64,000 bases of DNA from Commensalibacter oyaizuii (GTDB lineage Bacteria > Pseudomonadota > Alphaproteobacteria > Acetobacterales > Acetobacteraceae). This document shows positions 27,064 through 35,529 of this stretch, one piece after another. Location of the stretch: NCBI RefSeq assembly GCF_029953265.1, contig NZ_JASBAO010000001.1, forward strand, positions 248,001-312,000. Direction: 5' to 3'. The translations under genes and the position numbers were made by a program. Within the stretch, counting starts at the first letter, position 1, and every line of letters starts with the position of its first letter. The notes beneath the pieces were generated by a model, which was given only the letters and a program-made list of their open reading frames with translations, was not told the origin of the DNA and ran no database searches.

Positions 27064-28140
27064 TTAATTGGTTTGTTGAATTGCGGATAATAACCACCAT
27101 TTATTATTTGCCGCCCGAACAAATGTCCAAAGTTCTGTAATTGTAATTGGTTGATTTGGGTTACCCTCTACTACACGACCTGTATTGTCTGTTGTAATAT
27201 CAATTAATGAGTAACGCATTGCAACCGTTGCATATTCTCTGTTTCCTTCTGCCCAAGCTTCAGATAGATCACCTTCGATAAATTGTACATTCGAAGTACT
27301 ATTGTGAAGGCCTTGACTGCTTAGATCAGTTAATTGCTCGTTAAAATAAGCAAGCATTTCAGGTGTAGTTATTTTTTGTAAACTACCTAGATCTTGTCGG
27401 TTCCAAGCCTCTTGCACTTCTAACAGACGTTGTTGGAAGGCTAGATAATCATCTTGGCTGAGTTGTATGTTTGATTGTTGTGTGGGCTGGGCCTGGGCTG
27501 GTTGTTGGCGCATGGTATTGTTATTCATGCCCATATTCATTCCTTGGTTCCCAGAATTATTTTGGCGACGTCGACGTAGGTAGCGCATGACAAGCCATAC
27601 GACCAAGCCAATTGCAATCAAACGAAACAATAGTGAACCACCAAATGAATTGTTGTCTTGACGTGCAACTTGTTGCTGGTTGTTGCTATTTTCAGGTTGC
27701 TGTTGGGTTTGTCCATTGGTTGGTGCTTGTGCGTTACTTTCTTTATGACCACCTGCTAGCATGTTGTAGGCCGCCGCCCCTACAGCCCCACCAACCAAAC
27801 CGCGGGTAAAGTTGCCAGCAGCAGAGGGCTGCTGTGCGGGAGGGGCTGGACGATTTGCAGGACCTGTATTGTTAAATCCCCCACTTGTCGGTGCGGGTCT
27901 GGAAGGGGTGGGTGTGGAAGGTGGGCGTGTCATTGAACGTTGCATAGACTGCCCGCCACTAGGGGCGGTTCTGGTATAAGATGGCGCACTGTAGGTTCTG
28001 CTGCCACGACTACCCATAGATGATCCACGTCCTGCTCTGGCCTCAGCTTGAGGGATTAGGTCGACCACAAGTGGGGTTGAAACCAAAGTAAAACTTAAAA
28101 GACAAAGGAGGGTACGGCTGTAAATGGTCGTACGATTCAT
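27064..28140 (-). CDS. Tim44-like domain membrane protein with Pro/Gln-rich linker
   Basis: The protein has a signal sequence or first helix (SRTLLCLLSFTLVSTPLVV), a GRGSSMGSRGSRTYSAPS stretch common in bacterial Tim44-like proteins, and a long Pro/Gln/Asn-rich linker with a Gly/Ala-rich hydrophobic segment (residues about 115-132). A membrane helix (LLFRLIAIGLVVWLVMRYL) is followed by basic residues and a C-terminal Tim44-like domain of about 135 residues (from FQQRLLEVQEAWNRQDL to LWTFVRAANNKWWL). Mitochondrial Tim44 docks the import motor; the bacterial role is unclear. A GTG at 28149 is in frame, but AGGTGAAAG favours ATG 28140. It is last in the thrC-M16-pmbA cluster. Confidence 0.82.
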   Translation of the reverse strand: MNRTTIYSRTLLCLLSFTLVSTPLVVDLIPQAEARAGRGSSMGSRGSRTYSAPSYTRTAPSGGQSMQRSMTRPPSTPTPSRPAPTSGGFNNTGPANRPAPPAQQPSAAGNFTRGLVGGAVGAAAYNMLAGGHKESNAQAPTNGQTQQQPENSNNQQQVARQDNNSFGGSLLFRLIAIGLVVWLVMRYLRRRRQNNSGNQGMNMGMNNNTMRQQPAQAQPTQQSNIQLSQDDYLAFQQRLLEVQEAWNRQDLGSLQKITTPEMLAYFNEQLTDLSSQGLHNSTSNVQFIEGDLSEAWAEGNREYATVAMRYSLIDITTDNTGRVVEGNPNQPITITELWTFVRAANNKWWLLSAIQQTN

Positions 28141-28168
28141 TTCTTTCACCTATTTCGGTAATAATATG

Positions 28169-29506
28169 TTAATTGCCTGCAATACTCATTGCGTCAATAC
28201 GTAATGTAGGGCTGTTGGTACTATATCGGAATTCCAAATCATTTGCGACATGAAGTTTCGAAAACATTTCTTTTAGGGTCGAGGCCAACGTAAATTCCAT
28301 AACAGGTTCGGCTAGCACCCCATTACGGATCATGAAACCGCTTGCCCCTCGGCTATAGTCCCCAGTAACCATATTGACTGAAGATCCAATCATTTCAGTG
28401 ATATAAATTCCTTCTTGGATATCTGCCATTAGTTCTGCTGGCGTGACATTTCCAGGCATTACATATAAATTAGTTGTAGTTGGCGAAGGAGGGGAAGAAG
28501 GCCCACGCGCTGCGTGACCATTGCTTTTTAGTCCCAGTTGCTTTGCTGTGCGGCTATCCAATAACCAATTGGCAATTTTTCCTTGATCAACTAATTTAAG
28601 CTCTTCTGGAAATAAACCTTCACCGTCAAACGGGCGTGATGCAAGACCTTTAATTTGATAAGGTTGATCAATAATTGTTATATTTTCAGGAAATATAAGA
28701 TTTCCCAAATCATTTTTAAGGAACGAAGTCCCTTTGGCAATGGAATAGCCATTTAACGCGCTGGCCAGATGTCCTATGATGCTATTGGCTACTCTTGGAT
28801 GAAATACGATTGGGAGTATGCCCGTCTTGGGTTTTTTGGGATGCAATTTAGCTACTGTTTTTTCCCCTGCATTACGTCCGATTTTTTCGGGATCTTCTAG
28901 ATCCTTTAAATGCACGGTGGAATGATAATCGTAATCGCGCTGCATATCAGTGCCTGTTCCCGCTAGTACACAGGCAGACAAAGAATGCGAGGTACGAGCA
29001 TACGTGCCAAAGAAGTCGTTGCTATTAGCCAAAATAATTTCTGTTTTACCATAGCCGCAACTGCCCCCAATACTGTTGGTAATTCCTTTGATAGACAAAG
29101 CAGCAGCTTCGGTTTGCTTGGCTTGTTCCAACATTTCTTTGGTTGAGCGTTCTGATTCATCACATAAATCAAGTGATTTTGGATCAATACAAGGTTTATC
29201 TGATGGTTCGCCCAACCCTGCAAAGGGATCTTCAGGTAAGATTTTAGCCATAGAAATGGCTTGTTCGACCAACTTTTCTATATTGTGTTTTTGTAAATCT
29301 GTAGTCGAGATGGTGGCAGAGCGTTTATCGATGAACACTCTTAACCCAACGGTTTTGGTTTCTGACCGTTCTAATTCTTCTGGTTGGCCGTTTCGAACTT
29401 GTACACCAACAGAGGTCGAGGCCAACATGATTGCATCTGCGGCTGTTGCCCCCTTTTTTTGTGCCTGAAGAATTAAATCTTTGATGAAATTTTGGTTTTG
29501 CGTCAT
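28169..29506 (-). CDS. pmbA: TldE/PmbA subunit of the TldD-TldE protease
   Basis: PmbA (TldE) is the non-catalytic partner of the TldD zinc protease, which degrades unfolded peptides and matures microcins. The 445-residue length matches E. coli. The N-terminal domain shows VGLRVFIDKRSATISTTDL, and the C-terminal half has GLFPEELKLVDQGKIANWLLDSRTAKQLG and the NLYVMPGNVT segment. It lacks the HExxxH motif seen in TldD, which supports TldE. It overlaps the upstream M16 protease gene by 4 bases, so translation is probably coupled. No tldD gene lies in this window. Confidence 0.92.
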   Translation of the reverse strand: MTQNQNFIKDLILQAQKKGATAADAIMLASTSVGVQVRNGQPEELERSETKTVGLRVFIDKRSATISTTDLQKHNIEKLVEQAISMAKILPEDPFAGLGEPSDKPCIDPKSLDLCDESERSTKEMLEQAKQTEAAALSIKGITNSIGGSCGYGKTEIILANSNDFFGTYARTSHSLSACVLAGTGTDMQRDYDYHSTVHLKDLEDPEKIGRNAGEKTVAKLHPKKPKTGILPIVFHPRVANSIIGHLASALNGYSIAKGTSFLKNDLGNLIFPENITIIDQPYQIKGLASRPFDGEGLFPEELKLVDQGKIANWLLDSRTAKQLGLKSNGHAARGPSSPPSPTTTNLYVMPGNVTPAELMADIQEGIYITEMIGSSVNMVTGDYSRGASGFMIRNGVLAEPVMEFTLASTLKEMFSKLHVANDLEFRYSTNSPTLRIDAMSIAGN

Positions 29507-30768
29507 GCGTTTAGACTTTCAGTGATATCGGCCAATGAGGGAACATGTCGAATAGGCCCCAAAGTAGCAAGGGTTGGTTTTCCATGAAAAATCTGGGATG
29601 CTATTTGATAGAGGTCATTGATCTCCACAGCATCAATTCTTTCCACCATTTCTTGCGCAGAAACCAAGCGACCATAAATTTGCAAGTGACGTGCAATTTG
29701 TTCACAGCGACTGGCAGTACTTTCCATGGACATTAATAATGATGATTTTAATTGTGCTTTGGTACGTTGTAACTCTTCGGGTTTAATGAATTGTTGAATC
29801 TTTTTTAGTTCTTGAACCAAAATAGGCATAAGCTCTTTTGTTTGTTCTTCACCCGTACCAGCATAAATTCCAAACAATCCGTCGTCTTGATGGGCGCTGT
29901 TATAGGCATAAATAGAGTAAACCAGCCCATGTTTTTCACGAACTTCTTGAAATAACCGTGAAGACATTCCCCCACCCAGAATGATAGAGAGCAAAATTGC
30001 AGCATAATATAAAGGATGATTATAATTAATTGATGGAAATCCCAAGATAATATGCGCTTGATCTAGCTCTTTTTCTTTTCTAAATTCGCCACCTTGATAA
30101 TTTGCAGGTTCTGGAGGAATGGCTTGACCTTGAGGGACATCTTTGAAGTATTTTTCAACTAAAGATACAATATGTTGGTGTTCTAAATTACCAGCAGCGG
30201 CAAAAATTGTATTATTTGTACTGTAATGACGATGCATATGCTGCAGTAAATGATCACGCGTCATGGTGCGTACTAATTCTTCTGATCCTAGGGTGGGGCG
30301 GCCCATTGGCTGATTGGGATAGGCGGTGCTTTGGAAATAATCGAAAATAATGTCGTCAGGGGTATCATTGGCTTGACCAATTTCTTGTAAGATAACCCCC
30401 CGTTCACGTTCCAATTCATTGGGATCAAATGTGCTGTGGGTTAAAATATCCCCCAAAATATCCACGCCCAGCTCTTTATCGTTTTTTAGTAATTTTATGT
30501 AATAAGCCGTAACTTCACGTGCTGTATAGGCATTGATATGCCCCCCTACATTTTCCACGGCCTCTGCAATGTCAAGGGCTGAACGTGTCTTGGTTCCTTT
30601 AAAGGCCATATGTTCAAGAAAATGAGATATTCCATTTTCTTGTGCTGCCTCACAACGCGTACCAACATTGACGTAAGCACCAAGAGAAATCGTTTCAACA
30701 CGATCCATGCGTTCGGTGACAATCAGCATGCCAGAGGGCAAACGCGTTATGTTTACAGCTTCGTTCAT
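29503..30768 (-). CDS. M16-family zinc peptidase (processing-peptidase-like)
   Basis: This 421-residue single-chain M16B peptidase shows the inverted zinc motif HFLEH (residues 49-53) followed by a downstream Glu region (VGGHINAYTAREVTAYY). The C-terminal half has the non-catalytic M16 domain with LGGGMSSRLFQEVREKHGLVYS. It resembles alphaproteobacterial relatives of the mitochondrial processing peptidase beta subunit. It probably cleaves small peptides in the cytoplasm. It overlaps pmbA by 4 bases and follows thrC by 21 bases, the common alphaproteobacterial order thrC-M16. Confidence 0.92.
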   Translation of the reverse strand: MNEAVNITRLPSGMLIVTERMDRVETISLGAYVNVGTRCEAAQENGISHFLEHMAFKGTKTRSALDIAEAVENVGGHINAYTAREVTAYYIKLLKNDKELGVDILGDILTHSTFDPNELERERGVILQEIGQANDTPDDIIFDYFQSTAYPNQPMGRPTLGSEELVRTMTRDHLLQHMHRHYSTNNTIFAAAGNLEHQHIVSLVEKYFKDVPQGQAIPPEPANYQGGEFRKEKELDQAHIILGFPSINYNHPLYYAAILLSIILGGGMSSRLFQEVREKHGLVYSIYAYNSAHQDDGLFGIYAGTGEEQTKELMPILVQELKKIQQFIKPEELQRTKAQLKSSLLMSMESTASRCEQIARHLQIYGRLVSAQEMVERIDAVEINDLYQIASQIFHGKPTLATLGPIRHVPSLADITESLNA

Positions 30769-30789
30769 ATTTATCCTAGTAATTATAGT

Positions 30790-32190
30790 TTAGAAATTAT
30801 TTTTAAGAATAACAGCTCTGACAGAATTTTCAATTTTCTGCAAATCTGCGGGTAAAATCTGATAATTTTCCTTGCGATCGTATAAGTCCGCCAAAGCAAG
30901 GGGGAGTGGAGGCAAAATTCCAGTAGCTTGTTTTAAAGCATCGGGGAATTTAGCTGGATGCGCTGTTGCAACAGTGATCATTGGTACATCTTTGGAACGA
31001 TATTTTTGTGCTGTTGCAATACCGATGGCAGTATGTGGATCGGCAAGATATAAAGAATCATTATAACAGTTTTGAATAACTGTTTTTGTTTCTTCATCGC
31101 TTAGTGCCAAACCCTTAAATGACTCCTTGGCTTTGTTCCATAAAAGATCAGGAATATCCATTTTTCCATTTTTACGAAAATCTTGCATAATCTGACGACA
31201 TTGGTTTGCATCCCGATTTAACAGTTCAAACAATAACCGTTCAAAATTAGACGAGATTTGAATATCCATAGAAGGAGAGAGGCTGGGCTTTACCCCTTGA
31301 ATGCTCATATCGTTATTAAGTATAAAGCGGGTTAAAATATCGTTATGGTTGGATGCAACACATAAAACATTAATGGGCAGCCCCATCTTTTTAGCAGTCC
31401 AAGCAGCCAGAATATTTCCAAAATTTCCAGTAGGGACTGTAAAGGATACTTCTCTATCTGGGGCCCCAAGGGCAAGGGCTGCATAAATATAATAAGGAAC
31501 TTGTGCTGCAATTCTGCCCCAGTTAATAGAGTTTACAGCAGAGAGTTGTACTTCGTCACGAAAAGAGGCATCAGCGAACATTGCCTTAACCAAATCTTGA
31601 CAATCGTCAAACGATCCTTCGACAGCAATATTATTGATATTTGAAGATAAAACGGTCGTCATTTGACGGCGCTGTACTTCAGAAGTACGGCCATAGGGGT
31701 GTAAAATGGTAACAGTAAGGTATTTGCTGTCCTTAAATGCTTCAATAGCGGCAGAGCCTGTATCCCCTGAGGTTGCACCAACAATATTAATACGTTGCCC
31801 TTTTTGGCTAAGAACATAATCAAATAATCGTCCAAGCAGTTGCATGGCCATGTCTTTAAAAGCCAAAGTCGGGCCGTGAAATAGTTCTTGCACAAATAAG
31901 TTATGTTCTAATTGAATCAAGGGAACAATGGCTTTGTGATTAAATCCTGCATAAGATTGTTGGCATAAATCCAGTAAAACAGGTTGGGGGATATCGTTGC
32001 CTGTAAAAAGCCCTATGATCTTGGCTGCTAATTCTGGGTAACTCAGGCCGCGCAACTGACGAAACTCGTCAGCGGAAAGTTGAGGCCAAGTTTGAGGGAT
32101 ATATAACCCCCCATCTTCGGCAAGGCCAGCAAGAAGAGCTTGAGAAAAATTTAAGGTGGGGGCTTGCCCACGAGTAGAAACGTAACGCAT
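30790..32190 (-). CDS. thrC: Threonine synthase
   Basis: ThrC converts O-phosphohomoserine to threonine with pyridoxal phosphate. At 466 residues it matches the longer (class II) bacterial form. The N-terminal RYVSTRGQAPTLNFSQALL with GLAEDGGLYIP is typical, and Lys112 in FHGPTLAFKDMAMQLLG should bind PLP. GATSGDTGSAAIEAF and the phosphate-binding SAVNSINWGRIAAQ segments are seen. No attenuator-like leader was identified. The Yellow/MRJP-type gene ends 29 bases upstream on the same strand, so the two may share a message. Confidence 0.96.
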   Translation of the reverse strand: MRYVSTRGQAPTLNFSQALLAGLAEDGGLYIPQTWPQLSADEFRQLRGLSYPELAAKIIGLFTGNDIPQPVLLDLCQQSYAGFNHKAIVPLIQLEHNLFVQELFHGPTLAFKDMAMQLLGRLFDYVLSQKGQRINIVGATSGDTGSAAIEAFKDSKYLTVTILHPYGRTSEVQRRQMTTVLSSNINNIAVEGSFDDCQDLVKAMFADASFRDEVQLSAVNSINWGRIAAQVPYYIYAALALGAPDREVSFTVPTGNFGNILAAWTAKKMGLPINVLCVASNHNDILTRFILNNDMSIQGVKPSLSPSMDIQISSNFERLLFELLNRDANQCRQIMQDFRKNGKMDIPDLLWNKAKESFKGLALSDEETKTVIQNCYNDSLYLADPHTAIGIATAQKYRSKDVPMITVATAHPAKFPDALKQATGILPPLPLALADLYDRKENYQILPADLQKIENSVRAVILKNNF

Positions 32191-32219
32191 AAGAACCTAA
32201 TTCACAATAACAATAAAGA

Positions 32220-33365
32220 TTAATTTTTTAAAGGTGGTGGGGTTAAACTGTATATAGGTAGTGGCCATTGAATGGTTGAATGGTCTTGTTTGTTAAAAAG
32301 TTTTGTCTGATTCAGTTGTGTTGTTGGAATATATAACACGTTATTTTTAGTTACAAATGGATGTCCTGGCCATTTTAATCGAGGGTCAGTAATCAGTTTA
32401 TTTAAAATACGCCCCGTGGTGAAGCGATAAACGCTGTTTGTAGCAATATCATCAAAATATAATGTTCCATCAGGACCACAAACAATCCCACCAGAAGAAG
32501 GCGTTTTAAACCATAACATCATAGCTTCGTTTAACTCTGCCTCGGAATAGGTAGGGTCATTTAAATACATTGTGTCAATACGATAGAGTGGACCGCTGAC
32601 AGCTTGATAATATAGTCGCTTGCCATCTGGGGAGATGGCCAATTGATTAACATTGAAGCGTGAATTTTGGTCTAAACTGGGGCGCAATGTTTGACCGTCG
32701 ACAACAATTGCATTTCTAGAATATAAAGTTGATGAATTCTCTAAAACACGGCGGGCTTGACCTGTATTCAGTTCGAATATAATTAAGGCAGGTGCCCCAC
32801 GATCCGCAATATAGGCATGATTATTATATACAGCAATTGCATTTAAAATAGTTTTATCGCGCAAAACAGAACTTGGAATAGGGTGTGTTTTAACAACTTT
32901 GTTGGTTTTGGTATCAATTTCAACAATTTTTGCCCCATTTTTGACCATGGTATTGCTTGTTTTATCGATACCACTGTCTAAAACCCATAATTTTTCGTCT
33001 TGGGTCATGGTCATACCATCCAACCCAATAAAACTATTGGCAGGATCACGATTTTGAGCTGATTTATTCCATTCGTTCCATGTTCCCCCTGGATAGGGGA
33101 TAATTGAGTTATCGTGCTGGATAATGGCTAGGGCAGGACCAATATTTGTATTATATCGTGAAAATTCAGCAAATAGCCGACCATCATCACCAACAGCGAT
33201 ATAGTCAGGAATATATTCTTTAACTTCAGCAACAGGTTTTAACGCATCCGCTGCCAATAGTGCTGGTTGATCTAGTTTTTGTTTGGCTTGTACCATTGTT
33301 AATGATACCAAAGAAACGGCGAGGGCTAAAGATGCACGAAGTGTAAAAGACTTTAATAAGGTCAT
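32220..33365 (-). CDS. Secreted Yellow/major-royal-jelly-protein family protein
   Basis: This 381-residue protein has a signal peptide (LALAVSLVSLTMVQA) and then a six-bladed propeller-type chain resembling the insect Yellow/MRJP family, annotated in bacteria as L-dopachrome tautomerase-related. Matching features are IGLDGMTMTQDEKLWVLDSG, VEIDTKTNKVV, NAIAVYNNHAYIADRG, VNQLAISPDGKRLYYQAVSG, a SSGGIVCGPDGTLYFDDIA blade and the late WPGHPFVTKNNVLYIPT segment. It should lie in the periplasm or be secreted. Activity is unknown; insect Yellow proteins act in melanin pathways. A weak ribosome site precedes the ATG. It heads the run into thrC. Confidence 0.85.
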   Translation of the reverse strand: MTLLKSFTLRASLALAVSLVSLTMVQAKQKLDQPALLAADALKPVAEVKEYIPDYIAVGDDGRLFAEFSRYNTNIGPALAIIQHDNSIIPYPGGTWNEWNKSAQNRDPANSFIGLDGMTMTQDEKLWVLDSGIDKTSNTMVKNGAKIVEIDTKTNKVVKTHPIPSSVLRDKTILNAIAVYNNHAYIADRGAPALIIFELNTGQARRVLENSSTLYSRNAIVVDGQTLRPSLDQNSRFNVNQLAISPDGKRLYYQAVSGPLYRIDTMYLNDPTYSEAELNEAMMLWFKTPSSGGIVCGPDGTLYFDDIATNSVYRFTTGRILNKLITDPRLKWPGHPFVTKNNVLYIPTTQLNQTKLFNKQDHSTIQWPLPIYSLTPPPLKN

Positions 33366-33639
33366 AATGAAATGTTCTATTGCTGATATTAGATTGCAAG
33401 CTTTATTTATAAGATAAATTTAAAAAAGATGATAGGGAATATCTGATATAAGCAAGGATATTTTATGAAAAAAAAGAAAGTGATTTTTAGTTCTAAAGTT
33501 AAATTGTGTAATATTATATAATATCTTTTGTATTTTATAAGGTTATAGAAAGAGATACAGATAATTTAAAACTATAAAGTATTAAATTGGGTCAAGAACG
33601 CGTGTAATTATAAAAATTATCAGATGTTCATTAGGTAAA

Positions 33640-35529
33640 TTGTCAAACAAGACAGAATTGTATTTTATGTGTTACGAACAGCAAGTATGCCGCGGATTAG
33701 AATTGTTAGCATCGGGGCAAGTACAAGACGCGGATCAAGTTTTTTGTGCTGTATTAACCCACTGTCCAGATCATGCTGGTGCCTTGCATGGTCGCGCATG
33801 TGTAGCAAGGGCGATGGGTCAGGCTGGGCTTGCCATTGGGTTTGCAGGTCAAGCCATTCAGATTAAGGCCGAACCCCATTATTATATTACTCTTGGGATG
33901 GCACTTTATGAGCAAGGTCATGGCGTTGAGGGTGAAGCCGCATTAAAAAGTGCCACTTTACTCAGCCCTTATGATGCTAGGGCTTATCATGCACTGGGTA
34001 TTGTGCAAGCTAAACTAGATCATATTGAGTCTGCGGGGCATGCTTTGCGCAGGGCGGTTGAGTTACAGCCTGATGTTATTACATATTGGCAAGATCTAGC
34101 TCAGTTTTATTGGGATCTGCAAGCTGTTGATCAAGCATTAAAAGTAGCACAAGAAGGTGTTAAAAAAAATATTGGTAATGTTGAGTTCCTGCAGTTACTG
34201 GGCACATTATTACATCAGTTAAATTTAGCAGAAGAGGCATTGTTGATTTTTGAAAAAATTGTTCGATTGCGCCCTAATGATCCTGTTGCACATGCCAATT
34301 TGGGGGCATTGCTCTTTCAAATAGGTAAAGTAGAAGACGCACATAAAGCTTTGTCTTTCTCGCTAGAAAAATCCCCAGATGTGACTGAAACACAGGTTAA
34401 TTTTGCACTAGTACAAATGGCAAAAGGCGATTTATTAACGGCCAAATCCTATCTAGAACGCATTTATAGTGTTTGTGACGATGACAAGCGTATAGGGATT
34501 AATTTAGGATCGGTTTATTATGAATTACGATTACTAAATGATGCAGAAGCAATTTATCGAAATATATTAAAAAATAAGTACTATGATGATTACGATTTGG
34601 AAGATCATCGGGCATGCTATAATTTGTCCAGCGTACTATTAGCAAAGGGGAACTTGTGCGAAGGGTGGGGATGTATGGAATCCCGCCTTTATCTGATGCA
34701 AGCTTTGTCAGATTTGAATCAAATTCCAGTTTGGACTGGTGACGAAATTCCTAAATGCCTCTTAGTAAGATCTGAACAGGGATTGGGGGACACTATCCAG
34801 TTTATTCGGTTTTTACCCCTGTTGTTACAACGTTGCGCTGTCATTTTCGAAGTTCCTAAATCTTTGATAAGCATGATGCAACATATTTCCAAAAAATATT
34901 CGCTCGGCAATGACTTTGTCTTAATTGAACAAGGGCAGTTACTGCCCGACCATATTACACATCAATGTGCTTTGATGAGTTTGCCGCATTTGTTACAAAT
35001 TGAACATATCCCGTTTTTTGTCCCGTATTTAGTTTTGGATCAACAAACACCGACTGCTCATTCACGCTATGAAGTTGGATTATGCTGGGCTGGCAATGAA
35101 AATTATCGCTTTGATAGAATTCGATCTGCCTCCTTGCAAGATTTTCATCCCTTGTTAGAGATTGATCAGGTTGAATTTCATGCTTTGCAATTGCCAAAAA
35201 AGGGGGACAACTTGTTAGACAAATTCACGCATGTACTGCCTGCTGGTGATATTCTTTCAACAGCACATTATATCAACCAACTTGATTTAGTGATTACCGT
35301 TGACACCATGATTGCACATTTGGCGGGTGCAATGGGAAAAACAGTGTGGTTACTAAACCGCTATGGTGGGGATTGGCGTTGGTATCGCGCACACCATAAC
35401 GAGCAGGGTGTTAATTTATGGTATCCAACGGTCAAAGTTTTCCAACAGTCGGAGGTTTTACCGCCCAATCGTGCTTGGGAACGTACGATTAAAACAGTAA
35501 AACAGATGTTACTTACGAAAATTCACTAA
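33640..35529 (+). CDS. TPR protein with C-terminal glycosyltransferase-like domain
   Basis: The N-terminal two-thirds hold about ten tetratricopeptide-type helical repeats (for example AYHALGIVQAKLDHIESAGHA and VAHANLGALLFQIGKVEDAH). The last third starts at VRSEQGLGDTIQFIRFLPLL and includes VGLCWAGNENYRFDR and LDLVITVDTMIAHLAGAMGK. These match the GT-B-like C-terminal domain (glycosyltransferase family 9/41-like) of many proteobacterial TPR proteins. It may glycosylate proteins or surface glycans, but no activity is proven for most relatives. The start may be TTG 33640 (TAGGTAAA upstream) or ATG 33667 (weak site). Its TAA overlaps the glnD stop codon in the shared CTAA. Confidence 0.82.
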   Translation: MSNKTELYFMCYEQQVCRGLELLASGQVQDADQVFCAVLTHCPDHAGALHGRACVARAMGQAGLAIGFAGQAIQIKAEPHYYITLGMALYEQGHGVEGEAALKSATLLSPYDARAYHALGIVQAKLDHIESAGHALRRAVELQPDVITYWQDLAQFYWDLQAVDQALKVAQEGVKKNIGNVEFLQLLGTLLHQLNLAEEALLIFEKIVRLRPNDPVAHANLGALLFQIGKVEDAHKALSFSLEKSPDVTETQVNFALVQMAKGDLLTAKSYLERIYSVCDDDKRIGINLGSVYYELRLLNDAEAIYRNILKNKYYDDYDLEDHRACYNLSSVLLAKGNLCEGWGCMESRLYLMQALSDLNQIPVWTGDEIPKCLLVRSEQGLGDTIQFIRFLPLLLQRCAVIFEVPKSLISMMQHISKKYSLGNDFVLIEQGQLLPDHITHQCALMSLPHLLQIEHIPFFVPYLVLDQQTPTAHSRYEVGLCWAGNENYRFDRIRSASLQDFHPLLEIDQVEFHALQLPKKGDNLLDKFTHVLPAGDILSTAHYINQLDLVITVDTMIAHLAGAMGKTVWLLNRYGGDWRWYRAHHNEQGVNLWYPTVKVFQQSEVLPPNRAWERTIKTVKQMLLTKIH

